A stretch of DNA of 64,000 nucleotides, taken from assembly GCA_902729315.2 (NCBI GenBank), contig LR746270.1:1892501-1956500 (forward strand). The letters run 5' to 3'. Origin of the DNA: Spirodela intermedia (lineage: Eukaryota; Streptophyta; Magnoliopsida; Alismatales; Araceae). The position numbers were made by a program, and so were the translations under genes. Positions within the stretch are counted from its first letter, which is position 1. Every line of letters begins with the position of its first letter. Below are positions 1 through 12,125 of the stretch, piece by piece. Under the pieces are notes generated by a model. That model was not told the origin of the DNA and ran no database searches. It worked only from the letters and a program-made list of their open reading frames with translations.

Positions 1-2245
1 ATGGAGGTGTTCCACACCTAGAGACAGCCCATATTCGTATTCTTACTATGGAAAGATTACAAGAATCTTTCTATGGAAGACAACGAGTCAATTCTTGATT
101 ATTTCGGGAAACTTTCTCGAATTTGAATTGAAGAGTCTTGGAGAGAAGATTTCTAATGCCAATCTCTTTGCTAAACTCCTAAGGTCAGTCTCAAGTAATC
201 TTGACTCGATTACAATCTTGATTGAACAATTTTAGGACCTTGACGTAATCTCAGTGAAGATTCTTGGAACTCTCAAGATTCATTAAGACAACTTTGAGAT
301 CACTCAGTCAAGAGGGAAGAGAAAGCCTTATTGGCCCACACTCTCGGCAAAAATAAGAAGAAAGATTCTTCTAATAGTTCTCAAGCAAGAGGCAAAGGAA
401 AAGGCCACAGCAAGGGCAGAGGCTGTGGCAGAAGAAGAGCAAGAAAAATGATGATAGAAGACTTTGATGACAATGAAAGACCAAGGGAGAAGTCACTTGT
501 CACTTGTTACAATTGCCAAAAGAAGGGCCATTATGCAAATGAATGTTGATTTCCAAAGAAGGAAAGACTAAAGGTAGGTAAAGAGGAGGCAATTATAGCT
601 GAAGAAAATTCAAGTGATAATTCATTACTTATGGCATTTGAAGATTCAAATATGCTTCTTCAAGGTATCTCTCAATTTGAGCTAATGAATGACATGTGGT
701 CTTTGGACGTGGGAGCAACATCTCACATGATTGGTGAGAGTACCCTTTTCTTTGAGTTAGATGAGTTATATAAAGAAGGTTTTCATTTTGGTGATGACTC
801 ATGTATTCCCATTGAAGGTCGAGGTAAGATACTCCTAAACACTAAAAGTGAGAGCAAAGTTATCTTGATCAATGTTCTCTATACTCCTCGTATGAGAGCT
901 AATATTTTGAATCTCAAGAGACTTGATGAACAAAGGTGTAAAATAAATTTATAAAATGAAATTCTTATAATTCATGATCAGAGAGGCATACTTGTAACAA
1001 AGGTAAAGAGAAATGCAGGAAGACTTCACCATATGGACGTAAAATCTACTTTTCTCAATAGAGAAATCAGTGAGAACATATATGTGAATCAGCTGCCTAG
1101 ATTTGAGGTCAACAAGAAGGAAAAGATAGTTTATAAGCTGAAAAAGGTTCTTTATGACTTGAAACAAGCACTAAGAGCTTGATACTTTAAATTAGACAAG
1201 AGTCTAATATCATTAGGTATAATTAAGAGCAACTTTGAGCCTGCAATCTACTTCAAGAAGAAGGTGAATTATCACCTATATGTGGGAGTATATGTTGATG
1301 ATTTACTCATCACCGAGAATATTGAAAAGGAAATTGAAGATTTCAATTCGAAATGGCTAACATGTTCGAGATGTCTGATATGGGCCTGCTCTCAATGTAT
1401 TTGGGCATTGAAGTATGTCAAATTGATGAGTTTATCTCACTTTCACATAAGTTGTTTGCTCTAAAGATTCTTAAAACATTTGACATGATGAATTGTAATT
1501 CGTCAATTACTCCTCTTGAAGTAAGACGTATTTTTAATCAAAAGGAAGGAAGAAACTTGGTAAATGCTACCACTTACAAAAGCTTAATGGGATCATTAAG
1601 GTATTTGACCCACACTAGACCGGACTTGTCATTCAATGTTGGATTTATGGAAAATTCATCAACTGAACATCTCAAGTGTCCTAAACATATACTAAGGTAC
1701 ATTGAAGGCACCTTGAATTTCGGTCTTAAGTACAAAAAGGAGAAATTTTGTACTTGTTGACTTCTATGATAGTGATTATGGAGGAGATACAGAAGAGAGA
1801 AAGAGCACGTCAGGCTTTTGTTTCTTTATTGGCAATAGCCCTGTGACATGGGTGTCACAAAAGCAAATAATTGTCACCCTATTGTCTTGTGAAGCTAAGT
1901 ATATCTCACTCACTTTGGTAGCATGTCAAGGTGTTTGGCTAGTTGAATTTCTCGAAGAGCTAACTAAATCTACTTCAAATCAGTTAAGATACAAGTTAAT
2001 AATGTCTCTACCATTGAGCTCGTGAAGAATCCAGCATTTCACAGTCGATCGAAGCACATAAAAATTCGATTCCATTATGTGCGCAATTGTGTTGAAGATG
2101 GTGAAGTTGAAGTCGCCTATGTGTCGATGGAAAGGCAAAGGGCAGACATTCTCACAAAGTCTCTTGTAGAAGTTAAATTTGTAGGACTTCATAAGCTAAT
2201 TAGAGTAGGAAATCTAATGGAATAGCAACGAGCTTAAGGAGGTGA
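1..2245 (+). mobile_element. Degenerate Ty1-copia retrotransposon (gag-pol relic)
   Basis: Decayed copia-type polyprotein read left to right. A basic stretch ends in a CCHC zinc knuckle (CYNCQKKGHYANEC, about 505-546), the gag nucleocapsid mark. At 631-954 is a protease-like block whose active-site region reads LDVGATSHM, so the D-S/T-G triad is altered. Most of the integrase is missing. Reverse transcriptase follows from about 1036, with the YVDDLL motif near 1291, and continues in another frame at 1353-1760. An RNase H-like segment lies at 1760-2225 (SCEAKY near 1888). Frameshifts and stops separate the pieces, so no intact product is expected. A short purine-rich tract (about 2232-2243) may be the polypurine tract before the 3' LTR. 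The element runs off the left edge of the window. Confidence 0.9.
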
Positions 2246-2610
2246 ATGCTATAGTTAATCTCACTGCCAACATCATCGAAACCCATGAAGGAGGAAGGCG
2301 TTCAACAAGAGTTCCACTTTATCTTACGTTTTTCCTTGCATCTCTTCCTTTTGAACATTTCAATCTCAGCCATTATAACTCCATAACAAATAGTTGAGAT
2401 TGTGTTAGAATAATAGCGCTTGTAGTAACTGTCATAACGTCATTACTGCATGAGGTGTTCAACTTGGTCCTATAAGAGGATCAGTTCGGTGTCTGATTGT
2501 AAAAGCCAATTGATTTCTTCAATTTCCAATTTAATAAATTTGAACGTTTTATTCTTTCTCCATTCTTCTTGAGCTCTTGTGTCGAAGAGTTGTAAGATTA
2601 GATTCTTCAA
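2246..2610 (+). mobile_element. Possible 3' LTR remnant of the copia relic
   Basis: This stretch directly follows the end of the RNase H-like region and a purine-rich tract, where a copia 3' LTR would start. It is AT-rich and non-coding and ends near a (GA)n tract. The matching 5' LTR lies outside the window, so the boundaries are inferred. Confidence 0.4.
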
Positions 2611-2616
2611 TTTTGA

Positions 2617-2620
<4 letters not shown>

Positions 2621-2656
<36 letters not shown>
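2621..2656. repeat. (GA)n microsatellite
   Basis: Uninterrupted GA dinucleotides at the left edge of the duplicated RWP-RK 5' segment. A GA tract at 11425-11461 holds the matching position in the parent copy. Confidence 0.95.
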
Positions 2657-2660
<4 letters not shown>

Positions 2661-2689
2661 AAGAGAGAGGGAACAACAACAACATTCAG

Positions 2690-3361
2690 AAAATCTGACA
2701 TAATCTGTCACAGATCGATGGAGAAAACCTAAAAGCCCAAAATACAACATGAAGAAATTATCTAAAACTCCATGGGTTCACAGATTGAAGCATTTAAATT
2801 AGATATTCATCCTGCCGGTATTTCTGTGAACACTGGGATTCTGTTTCTTCCTCGGATGTCCCCTTGCATAGACGATGTCTCTAAGAACATGGCAACGGTT
2901 GCAGTCGGCCCCGGAGAATAGCAGCCAGTTTATAGCGATAAACACTGCAGAGCCACCATTGCCGCTGCCGGCAACGATGTCCCCTTGGAGCGTGGACTCT
3001 GGCGGCGTTGGCCGTCCTTCATTAGGAGAGAGCAAGGAGGAGAGAAGTTCTCAAATCTCTCTTCCTTGGGGGGAGTCCAAGAGACGAAAGACGTAGCTAA
3101 TCTTCTCCATCCTCGACGAGTCACAGGTGCGTACGTAGGGTTCTTCCGTTTGCATGGAGGATGGGATGCAGGGTGGAGGAGGGAGGTCGGTGAGGAGTTT
3201 CTGTGGGTCCCCTTGCACTCCTTCCCCTTCAGACGGCGCCTAGATTTTATTGACGCGCCAATGGAACTTCTTTTGCCAGGGTGTATCCTCTTAGGACAGT
3301 AAATTAGAGAGAAAAGAATTGAGGGATAGATAGGTAGATACAGACATAAGTACATACATAG

Positions 3362-3417
<56 letters not shown>

Positions 3418-3535
3418 GAGAGGAGACGAGTTGTCCGCCGTTGAATAGCAGAGAACTGTAGTAGATCGGGTTCCTAACATCCGGTCGGGCCCTTTGTAGA
3501 TGTTGAGGCCTATCTGGGCAAGGATGTGCTTGCAA
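2690..3535 (-). pseudogene. Truncated duplicate of the RWP-RK gene 5' end (5' leader, exon 1, start of intron 1)
   Basis: The stretch is closely similar to 11480-12200, the first exon and flanks of the RWP-RK gene, in the same orientation. It keeps the start codon region (MQTEEP) and the Cys-x-x-Cys block (GADCNRCHVLRDIVYA). It is broken: a TGA follows the residues matching SPEGKEL of the parent (near 3052), an upstream in-frame TAG lies near 3240, and the position of the parent's exon-1 donor reads GACATC instead of GTCATC. No later exons (His-Gly block, RWP-RK domain) are found downstream. It is best read as a segmental copy that never carried, or has lost, the rest of the gene. The 5' flank also matches: 3590-3720 resembles 13490-13615. 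Confidence 0.82.
3367..3415. repeat. (GA)n microsatellite
   Basis: About 49 bp of GA dinucleotides upstream of the pseudogene's start. The parent copy has only a short GA run at the matching place (about 12126). Confidence 0.95.
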
Positions 3536-3887
3536 GATTAGAGTTTTGGATTAAGAGCAAGTTGAGAAATTTAAATCTTGGAGAGTGAAGTGACTCATCA
3601 CTAAGCTCTTACTTGCTCCTATGCCTTCGCCTACCTCCCCTTTCCTGATAATGCGAGCGCCGCATTTCTCTCTCTTCTTGCTCCCCGCAGCAAAAAGGCG
3701 CAGGAAGGAGAACCCGCCTCCGCCCCCTCGCTCCACGGCTTCGGAAGTCGGGCGGCCTCTGCATCGTCTCTCCGTTCCCCGGCGACCAGAACCCTAAACC
3801 AGAGGGCATCCCTCTACTCTGACGCCGGGGGCCGTCGGGCAGGCTGCCAGAGGGAAGTGGTCGAGCTCAGTCCCTCACCACCGAAGG

Positions 3888-4655
3888 CTCCAGCCCTCAT
3901 TCTTCAGGGCGAAGAAGGGCAAGCCTCCCATGAACGCTGTGCCGGCGTCCAGCGCGGCGGAGACGACGTAGTTGCACCGCGGCCACCCTCCCCCCCCTTC
4001 CGATAGCAGAAGACGAACAAGCTGAAGAAGTCGACGGCGACGAGCCAGTTGATGACGTTGGTGGGGGTATCCAGTGGCATGCCGGCGAAGCCGTGTGAGA
4101 TGACGGGGACGCTGACGAGAGGAATCCACTTCTTCTCCGGGAAGATCCAGCTCGTCGCCCACACCGGCACCGGCAAAAGGACGCCGGCGAGGAACAGCTA
4201 GACGAGTTTCCGTTAGAGCTCATCGCCGCCGAAGAGGCGGGCAGGAACGATGAGCCCCCAGATAACGGAGGCGTCGAAGGTGACCCGGTACTTGGGGCAG
4301 AACCACGGACTGTCGCGATGGAGCGCCTCAGCGTCGCAGATTTTTATCGGCGATCCCAGCATCCACTAGGCCACCACCAGGCTGCCGGCGCCGCGAGCTG
4401 CACCGCCGAGAGAGGTGGTTTAAAGAGGAAGGATAGGCGGAGGCCAGAGAGAGCCTTCTGGTTCGCACCTGGGCCGTGAACATGCACCGGGAAAGGATAT
4501 CCTTTCGCGTAGTGACCGAGCCTGAGGTCGGAAAGGAAGGAGAGGGCGTGGACGTTGCGGATCCGCCCGTACATCCTGAACACTTTTGGCCCGAAAATGA
4601 ACTGGGCAATGATGTCATTCCCCGGCTGCAGTTCAGGGGAGGAGAGGTCAGGATA
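3888..4655 (-). pseudogene. Oligopeptide transporter (OPT family) relic
   Basis: Read on the minus strand, this encodes the C-terminal third of a plant OPT-family membrane transporter, which moves small peptides or metal chelates with protons. Recognisable blocks in order: PGNDIIAQFIFG, then FRMYGRIRNVHALSFLSD with LGHYAKG (about 4600-4500), SPWFCPKYRVTFDASVIWGL (about 4310-4250), VPVWATSWIFPEKKWIPLVS (about 4175-4115), TPTNVINWLV, and NYVVSAALDAGTAFMG (about 3975-3930). These fall in at least three frames, with a stop after the block near 4210, and the N-terminal two thirds are absent. It is therefore a non-functional fragment. The family assignment rests on the spacing and order of these motifs. 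Confidence 0.85.
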
Positions 4656-5588
4656 CAGGTTGGATGGATCTCATCCTCGGCACAAGTTTTGATCTTGACT
4701 ATGATAGATTATGTGGGTTTCTTCTCCAATCAATCTTTCCACCATATTCCCACCAAAACTGCGATGATCGTGATGATGATGATGATAGTTTATATCTGTT
4801 TCCTTGTCAGTAACTTCACACCCAACAAGATTATGGTCGTAGGGAGGATGATGAAAATGCTGGTTGATTCTTCCCTGTTTCAATTTTATTAACAGGACCG
4901 ATTTACTCCCTATAATATTATGATAATGATAATGATATCGTAGTGATAAAGAGGCTCTAATTGAATCTAATCAAATTAAAATTTTGCCTGACCTAATTTA
5001 TGTTTGCTTGATAACTCCTATGGCGAGACTGACCAACTACCGAAGCCCGAACGTGAAACGCATGCCCCACAGGGTAGCTGCTCCTGCTCTTCGCAGACGA
5101 ACGATATCATTATCAGAAAGATTAAAACATATATACTCGTCGTAAGTAAATGCACTGTTGACCGAAAAAACAAGATAGTTTCTTTAGTATTCGGATGTAT
5201 CATCATAATATTCATAACATGATCTGATGATTTTCAAAAACATGCATTCATATTGCGTGAAACAAAGATTTTAAACTGCAAGACAAATGGATGTCATTCC
5301 ACGAAGATCAAACCAGACATCACAATGTAGATTTCAGATAAGGGATAAAGTCGTGACTTTATCTTGCATTCAGAAGAAACTCTGTCACCATTGTTGATGG
5401 GAGGGTAAAACACAGTTCAAATTTGAAGTGCCATAAAAAAGTACTAGCTGATATGGTTTGATACGATAACCATATGATTATTATCATTTATTATTTATTT
5501 CAGTATTCTTCCCTGGCTCGATCTCAAACAAGAACTTCATAGATGTTTTCAAATTCCTTGTGCCCGATCTGAATGTGGATGATTGTCC
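4656..5588. other. Non-coding stretch between OPT relic and RWP-RK gene 3' end
   Basis: The GC content falls sharply after the relic. No ORF here resembles a known protein. The right part is the 3' flank of the RWP-RK gene on the minus strand. Confidence 0.5.
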
Positions 5589-6004
5589 TCATTGACATTT
5601 TGTAACCTCGGTCTCTAAGACAGGCCCCCAAGTCTTGAGTCCTTTTATCTGCTACAAGTATTACGAAAGGAAAATGATATGTCACTGGTCAGCTTGCTAC
5701 ATAGATATACTAAATGGATGTGCACATAGTTGGCGCATTTGGTGACGTTTTGGGATAGTGAAGAGAAAAGGGAGGGGGAGGATTGGGAGAGAGGATATAT
5801 AGATAGATGGAGACCAATCAGATACATTGGCGGAAAGAGATAAATACAGAGGTTAATATATCGCTAATGGATGCATGGTTAGCTATCTGGATAGATATAA
5901 GATAGATAGATAGCTAGATACACAGATAGATAGATAGATAGACGGATAGACAGATAGATAGATAGACAAACAAATAGATAGATAGATAGATACATAGATA
6001 GATT

Positions 6005-6067
<63 letters not shown>

Positions 6068-6068
6068 G

Positions 6069-6101
<33 letters not shown>

Positions 6102-9100
6102 GAAGATAGATACATACATATATAGATAAACAGATGGATAGATAGATAGATAGACTGATAGATAGATAGGTAGATAGATAGGTAGATTGATGGATCGATA
6201 AATTCATAGATATATAGATATAAAGATATATAGATTGATTGAAATATCGAGGATGGATACCTTGCGGTGTGGCCAACGGTTTAAGTTAAACTTCCTGGAA
6301 ACTTTTTTTAGAGCTGTTGAGCAGATTCGGAGCTTTTGAGCCGCTTCAGTTGCAGGCAAATGGAAGTACTGAGAAATATCCGTATATGTTAGCTGCTTGA
6401 TTCTCTCCCTCTGGTTCATCATGAACAAGAAATAATTTTGTTCGTCAGGTTTCTGATTCTCAATGAAGTCTCCTGCTCTCAATGTTGAATAACTTTAAAA
6501 AACTTCCACCACAAGCAGAGACGAGTATTAGAGATTGAATATTGATACAGTTCTCAATTATATGATTAGTAACCTAATAACAAGCTCCAATGCCTAAAAT
6601 TTAATCACAGACCAATGAATTGATGCGATTATAGTAAATGTCACTCATTCATGTTTATTTTTATGCTCTCAAAGGAACTTTTTACAGAAAAATGAACGAT
6701 AAGATTTTGTGGCATAAAAATAATAGTAACTTTGAACAAAATATTACAGTAGCATTTGCCTTAATTCAATGTGATGAAATGTACACAATGAGTTGTATAG
6801 TGAGTGATCTAAAACTGTTCACAAGCTCAACATTCTTTTATCACAACAAATAAAAATCTGAGACATCATAAATAGGAAAGGTTAATGTAGAAAATGTAAG
6901 TGAACCCTCATCTATATATCGTAGAGAAATTAATGGAAATGTCTACCATCATTAAATAAAAAGGATGAATGTGCGAAAATGTAAAACTGCAAAAAAATGA
7001 AAAATAAACACATTTGCATGTAATAATGTGCAGTCATCGATGCATTGGAAGCCATAGCATGGAGCTCCACACCATTATGGACCTAAGAAGAATATTTTTA
7101 GAGAATTTGAAACATCAAAAAATTATAAAAGCAAAGAAATATATCTATATATATATATGATAATCCATATTGAGAAGACAAAATCGAATAAGTAGATAAT
7201 CACATATTAACAAAAGAGACTATGATCTTAACCAGACTATAACACCCACAACTCATGGAAAGTCTAGATGATTTTAATTGGTGTATTTTCATAATAATGA
7301 CTACACAGCATGAGAAATCGTTTAGGATAAGGGAGCCAAATATGAACCAAAAAACCTTAAGAGCTAAAGGACATGCTTATAATAAGTTTTCAGTAGTACC
7401 ATGATAAAGTTATGTTATTGAAAAAATAGTTTGGATCGCATATCACAATGACCAGATTGACAGTCCAATAGATTTTTCTTTGGACTATTTTTTGTATTTG
7501 CTTAAAAGGATGTGGCCCATTGTCAATTTCTTCATGGAGAATTTCTATATGTGTAGTGAAATGTAATTTGATGTCTTATTTATTCCTTCCTCGCAATAGT
7601 TATGCCTTGTAACAAATGTATTCATTAAGTTTCAAGGGCTTCCTAGATTTTATTAATTTTTTGACTCCTAACTTTATCTTCTCATGTATGAAGAGAAAGG
7701 TTAGGTTTAGTTCATAGATGCATATAACTATAACTTATTCTTCTCAGCATGCCCTACATGTGTTGATTTGTAAGGTTTAGTAATATTATGGTTGCTGTTC
7801 TATATATCACCAACTTGATGACTTTACTATTTTATATATTCAATCATATAATTCACATGCACTAAATCTGAATCAAAGTACATGATTAGACTAATAAAAA
7901 ATTGGTCCCTTTCAATTAACATGTTTCATCTTTTCTCAATACTACTTCATATTGATTTTTAGACTTCTAGCACTACTTTCCAACAACAAACAAAATATGT
8001 AAATATTTTTTGTATGTTAAAGGTTTGAAAATGTGGATATGATTAACATGCAATACAAACAAGTGCTAACCTGACCAGCGACCCCAGTCTTCTGGATTTG
8101 AGGCCCTCTCCTCTTCCTTGGTGTTGGTTTGATACGACCTAGCATCAATATCAGCAATACCAAACATGCCAAAAAGACATTAAATCAAGAATTCTAGAAG
8201 AATGTGAGTCAAATAAATAGTAGTTTGTGGATTGACTTTGAAAACCTCCAGCACTGTAGGCTAGGGTAAGTTCATTGTCCCATGGGATGGATCTGATAAA
8301 CTGAGGCCATTCATTCATCAAGGTTTGAAGGACTATAGATGAGTTCTTAGGGCATACCTCCTGATGTCTTAGAGGCTTTTACTTGATGGCCACCTTGGAT
8401 GGGGATTGATGGGCTCGCCTGAAGGTTCATGCTACTAGTGGGAATCCTATAATCCTCTGGGTAGTCCATCTTTATAGAAAGTACTTCATAGAATGTTTGA
8501 TACTTGTCCTGGACAAGTGTTAGACCATCTTCAAAACAGCGATAGGTGTGGTTCACAAGAAATTCCTTCAATGATTTAGCATCAAGTAGCCTTAAACTGT
8601 GAAGGATAATAGAAATAAGTCACTCATTTTGAATGTTCATCATTATAAAAATAGAAATTTGAGAAGAGTTATATCATCCAACTCAATTTAGAAGCATAAC
8701 CAGCATAGTTGCTCACATAAAATAATATTTTTTTCATGAAGTAGTGTCCAAAACAATAGTCAACAACTTAAAATGATTCAGAACTGGTGAAGTGTCATAC
8801 ATTTTCTAACAAGAAATTATGTAATACGTGAGCTAGATAGGTCATAAATTTATATTCTAAATTTAACCTTGTTCAAAAAAGTATGTGTTTTGTGACTAGT
8901 AAGCTTTTAGTGCAAGACTTACTAAGAAATATCTCAACCTTGGAACAATACTTAAAACCCAAATCCTTAATCTAGTTATTCCAATTTACTATTCTTACAT
9001 GCATGATTACAAGGTCACACACTAGCATTAGCCTAGTTTAAGCATAAAAATATTGACATCATATTACCCCAAAATGTATCCGTAAAATAAAGTATTTGCT

Positions 9101-11408
9101 ATGTATATGTGCACACTAGTGGCTTTCATTCATTAAGTTAATAAATGAATCTATATTGTGAATAAAAATTCCATGAGGAAATTGATTTTAGTCGCCATGG
9201 TCAATTCTCAAGAACTAAACTAAGCATCATGGTATCCATGACTCATTATGACCAAGACAGAATGTAATAACTATTTTATCCCTTATAAAATCGATATTTA
9301 TCTGAATATAGGATCTCACACAAACAAGGAGCAACCAAAATCTGGTGGCTTCTAGTACTTTAATTTAAGAACCTAAAGAAATCATGCTTGAAAAAATCAG
9401 ACAACTCAATGAATGATATGAGAGAGGGATGATGATTTGATAGGAAAATTTTCAAGTAGGAATATCATGACTTGGTGACATATATAATGATTTAGCATCT
9501 AGTGATCAATAGTAAAAAAGACACATGTATATACATACATGTACAAGGAATTGGAGCTAATCTAGACTACAAAAATTAAGTTTCGGTCAACTTGTTCTAG
9601 TAACAATGTTGGGCTATGAGAATGTTCTCTCTCGTATGAGATAAAGTTAACATAGTGTTAACATGTATGAGAACGTTGATATAGTGTTAAAATAATTATG
9701 AAAAACTAATAAGCAAGTCGCCATCATTTGAATCTGATTAACAAGCTACTTTTCATTGTAATGCAACATGATAATAACTAACCCTAAACTATTATTTAGA
9801 CTCACTAAATAGACATTTTTAATATTTTTCATGATTTCACTAATTGTGTATTTACGCCTATGATGAATCTCACTAGATTTTTAATTAATCTCATACAATT
9901 AAGTTTTAGTACTGAAACTTAGTCCCAACCCTAGAAAGAATGACAATCCTATTTTTAGAGTTTCCCCACAATCATTGAGAGAATACTCACTCAGCAATAT
10001 ACTTATGCTCGACAACATGGTCTGCTATATGTTGAATGATAAGTATAGCATGATGAACACCACCCAAGAATCCATGGAGGGAAAGCTTCATGCTGGTGCG
10101 CCCTGCAATCAAAAAGGAAGTAATAGAATCATTGGATCTTCAAACACTTGTTGAAGTAAGACACCATCTGGATTGTTAAATCAGAAAAGTTCCTTAAAAT
10201 CCTCAAGCTGAGATAATAGGGAAGGGGGAGAGGGAAGAGAGATAGAGGGAGTGAGGGAGGGAGAAAAAGAGATCAATTACATGATGAGTACAAGGGAGAA
10301 AAAACTGGGAAGAAAATAGAGAAATTTAGTTGGGGGGAAAGAGAGAGAAAGAGATCTTTAGCTACTCTTTTGACACCAAGAGTAAACAAAAAGAAAATGA
10401 AGGAGAATCTTTGAATCTATGGGCCTCGTAAACCATGTAGATATTGACATAAAGAAAAAGAGATAGAACTACTCACAAGGAGTGAGAGGGAGAGAGAAAG
10501 AGAGAGATATGATAGCTTGTTGAAAACTGAAACAAAAATCCTAAGTAGACAATATCATCAGATGTGTCAGATACGAGTGAATGTGTTGACGGAAATGGAG
10601 ACATACCAATCGTCAGTGATAGATTAACCAAGAATGCAAAACTATTCGCAGCATAACAAAAAATGACGAACACCAAACCCAGCATATAAAAATAAAGAGA
10701 GATGGTGATGGACCAAAAAAAATACAATTAAACGAGAATTGAAAATATCAACAATCCAATATTCTCTGATCGCCAAATGTGAGTAAATCAGTCAAGAGAG
10801 AGAAGAGGATCTTCAATGCCAACATTAAGTGGAAGTGAAGAACTCTTGAAACCCTAGCTCCGACGAATCACTTGAGAGGGACAAAAAGGAGATGGATTGA
10901 TCTTCGATAACATGTTTAAACAACAACAAAAAACTGAATATAGAGTGAACCGAAATAAAACCTTGAATGGTGGATGTGAGAAAACCACCTGCTAAGGACA
11001 AATATAGAGAGATCGGTCTATGTGAACGTGAATAAACGGAATAAAAGTGAAGAACCTTGCATGCTACACTGAAGCCAGCCAGCCGAGAGGGAGAATACGG
11101 AAACGGATCTCCAACAACACTGGCAGAAAACCATAAACAAACCACAGGAAACCTTCAAACTCTTGACCCCAGGTTAAGTAGACGACAGGGATAAGTAGAG
11201 AGAAATCTATCGTTCGTAGTATGTTTAGACGAAAACAAAAAACCCTAGACTATCCAGATAAAACTCATCCAAGCAAGACCTGAGTCAACTAGATGAGAGA
11301 GAGAGAGAGAAGGATCTTGATAACTAGTTGAAAATAAGCAACATTACGAGGAAATCATTAGAAACACGAACTGCAGACCGGTGTAAACCATTTTCGAGAT
11401 GGCGAGAG

Positions 11409-11463
<55 letters not shown>

Positions 11464-11975
11464 AGCGTTAGAAAACCCCACATAGGAAAGATGGGTCACA
11501 GATCAGTGGAGAAACCCTAAAAGCCCGATCTATAGCATGAAGAAATCATCTAAAACTCCATGGATCAGTTTGTCGAAGCGTTTAAATTAGATCTAACAGC
11601 AAACTCAGTCACATTTGCATAGATATTCGCCCTACTGATATTTCTGGGAACAGTGGAACGCTGTTTCTTTCTAGGATGACTCCCTGCATGAACGACGTCT
11701 CTAAGAATATGGCAACGACTGCAGTCGGCCCCGGAGAATGGCATCCATGCTACAGTGATAGGCACTCTGGAGACAACATTGCCGCTACCAGCAACGTTGT
11801 CTCCTTGGAGCGTGGACTCCGGCGGTGGAGGCAGTTCTTCATCAGACGAGAGCAAGGAGGAGAGAACTTCACAAAGCTCTTTTCCCTCGGGGGAGTCCAA
11901 GAAACGAAAGACGTCGTCTATATCCTCCATTCTCGCCGAGTCAGAGGTACCAAAGGAGGGTTCTTCCGTTTGCAT
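5589..11975 (-). CDS. RWP-RK domain transcription factor (RKD/NLP-like, six exons)
   Basis: Rebuilt coding exons: 11975-11681, 10102-9991, 8596-8358, 8138-8071, 6452-6261 and 5648-5589. Phases match at all junctions and give 321 residues. Exon 5 carries the RWP-RK DNA-binding domain (about residues 255-302), with [16 protein letters not shown] and the signature RWPHRK split from its last residues by an intron. Exon 4 is strongly basic (PRKRR), a likely nuclear localisation signal. The N-terminal half has a Cys-x-x-Cys block (CSRCHILRD, about 85-93), a [16 protein letters not shown] block in exon 2, and a conserved-looking acidic region in exon 3 ([15 protein letters not shown]). I recall a similar module in some plant RWP-RK proteins but cannot check it. 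Such proteins act in the nucleus, in nitrogen response or germline fate. The weakest points are the first donor (GTCATC) and the start: the frame is open upstream to 12110 without an ATG. It has a truncated duplicate at 2690-3535. Confidence 0.8.
5887..6230. repeat. Long (GATA)n tetranucleotide tract
   Basis: Roughly 340 bp of imperfect TAGA/GATA units inside the last intron of the RWP-RK gene. It begins about 30 bp after the donor of the exon that encodes RWPHRK. Minus-strand frames through it give artificial Ser-Ile-Tyr-Leu repeats. Confidence 0.95.
11425..11461. repeat. (GA)n microsatellite in RWP-RK intron 1
   Basis: GA dinucleotides preceded by a short GATA run, in the first intron of the RWP-RK gene. 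The matching tract at 2621-2656 flanks the pseudogene copy. Confidence 0.9.
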
Positions 11976-12125
11976 GGAGGAAGGGATGCAGGGTGGAGGA
12001 GAGAGGTCGGTGAGGAGTTTCTGTGGGTCCCCTTGCACTCCTTCCCCTTCAGACGGCGCCAAGATTTTATTGACGCGCCAATGGAACTTCTTTTGCCAGG
12101 GTGTATCCTCTTAGGACAGTAAATT

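Noticed and set aside
5879-6276. Three overlapping minus-strand ORFs rich in Ser-Ile-Tyr-Leu
   Set aside because: They are open only because the GATA tract lacks stops in those frames; the tract is intronic.
11676-12122. Plus-strand ORFs of 119-148 codons over the RWP-RK first exon
   Set aside because: The minus-strand frame joins in phase with downstream exons of a recognisable family; the plus-strand frames have no partner exons.
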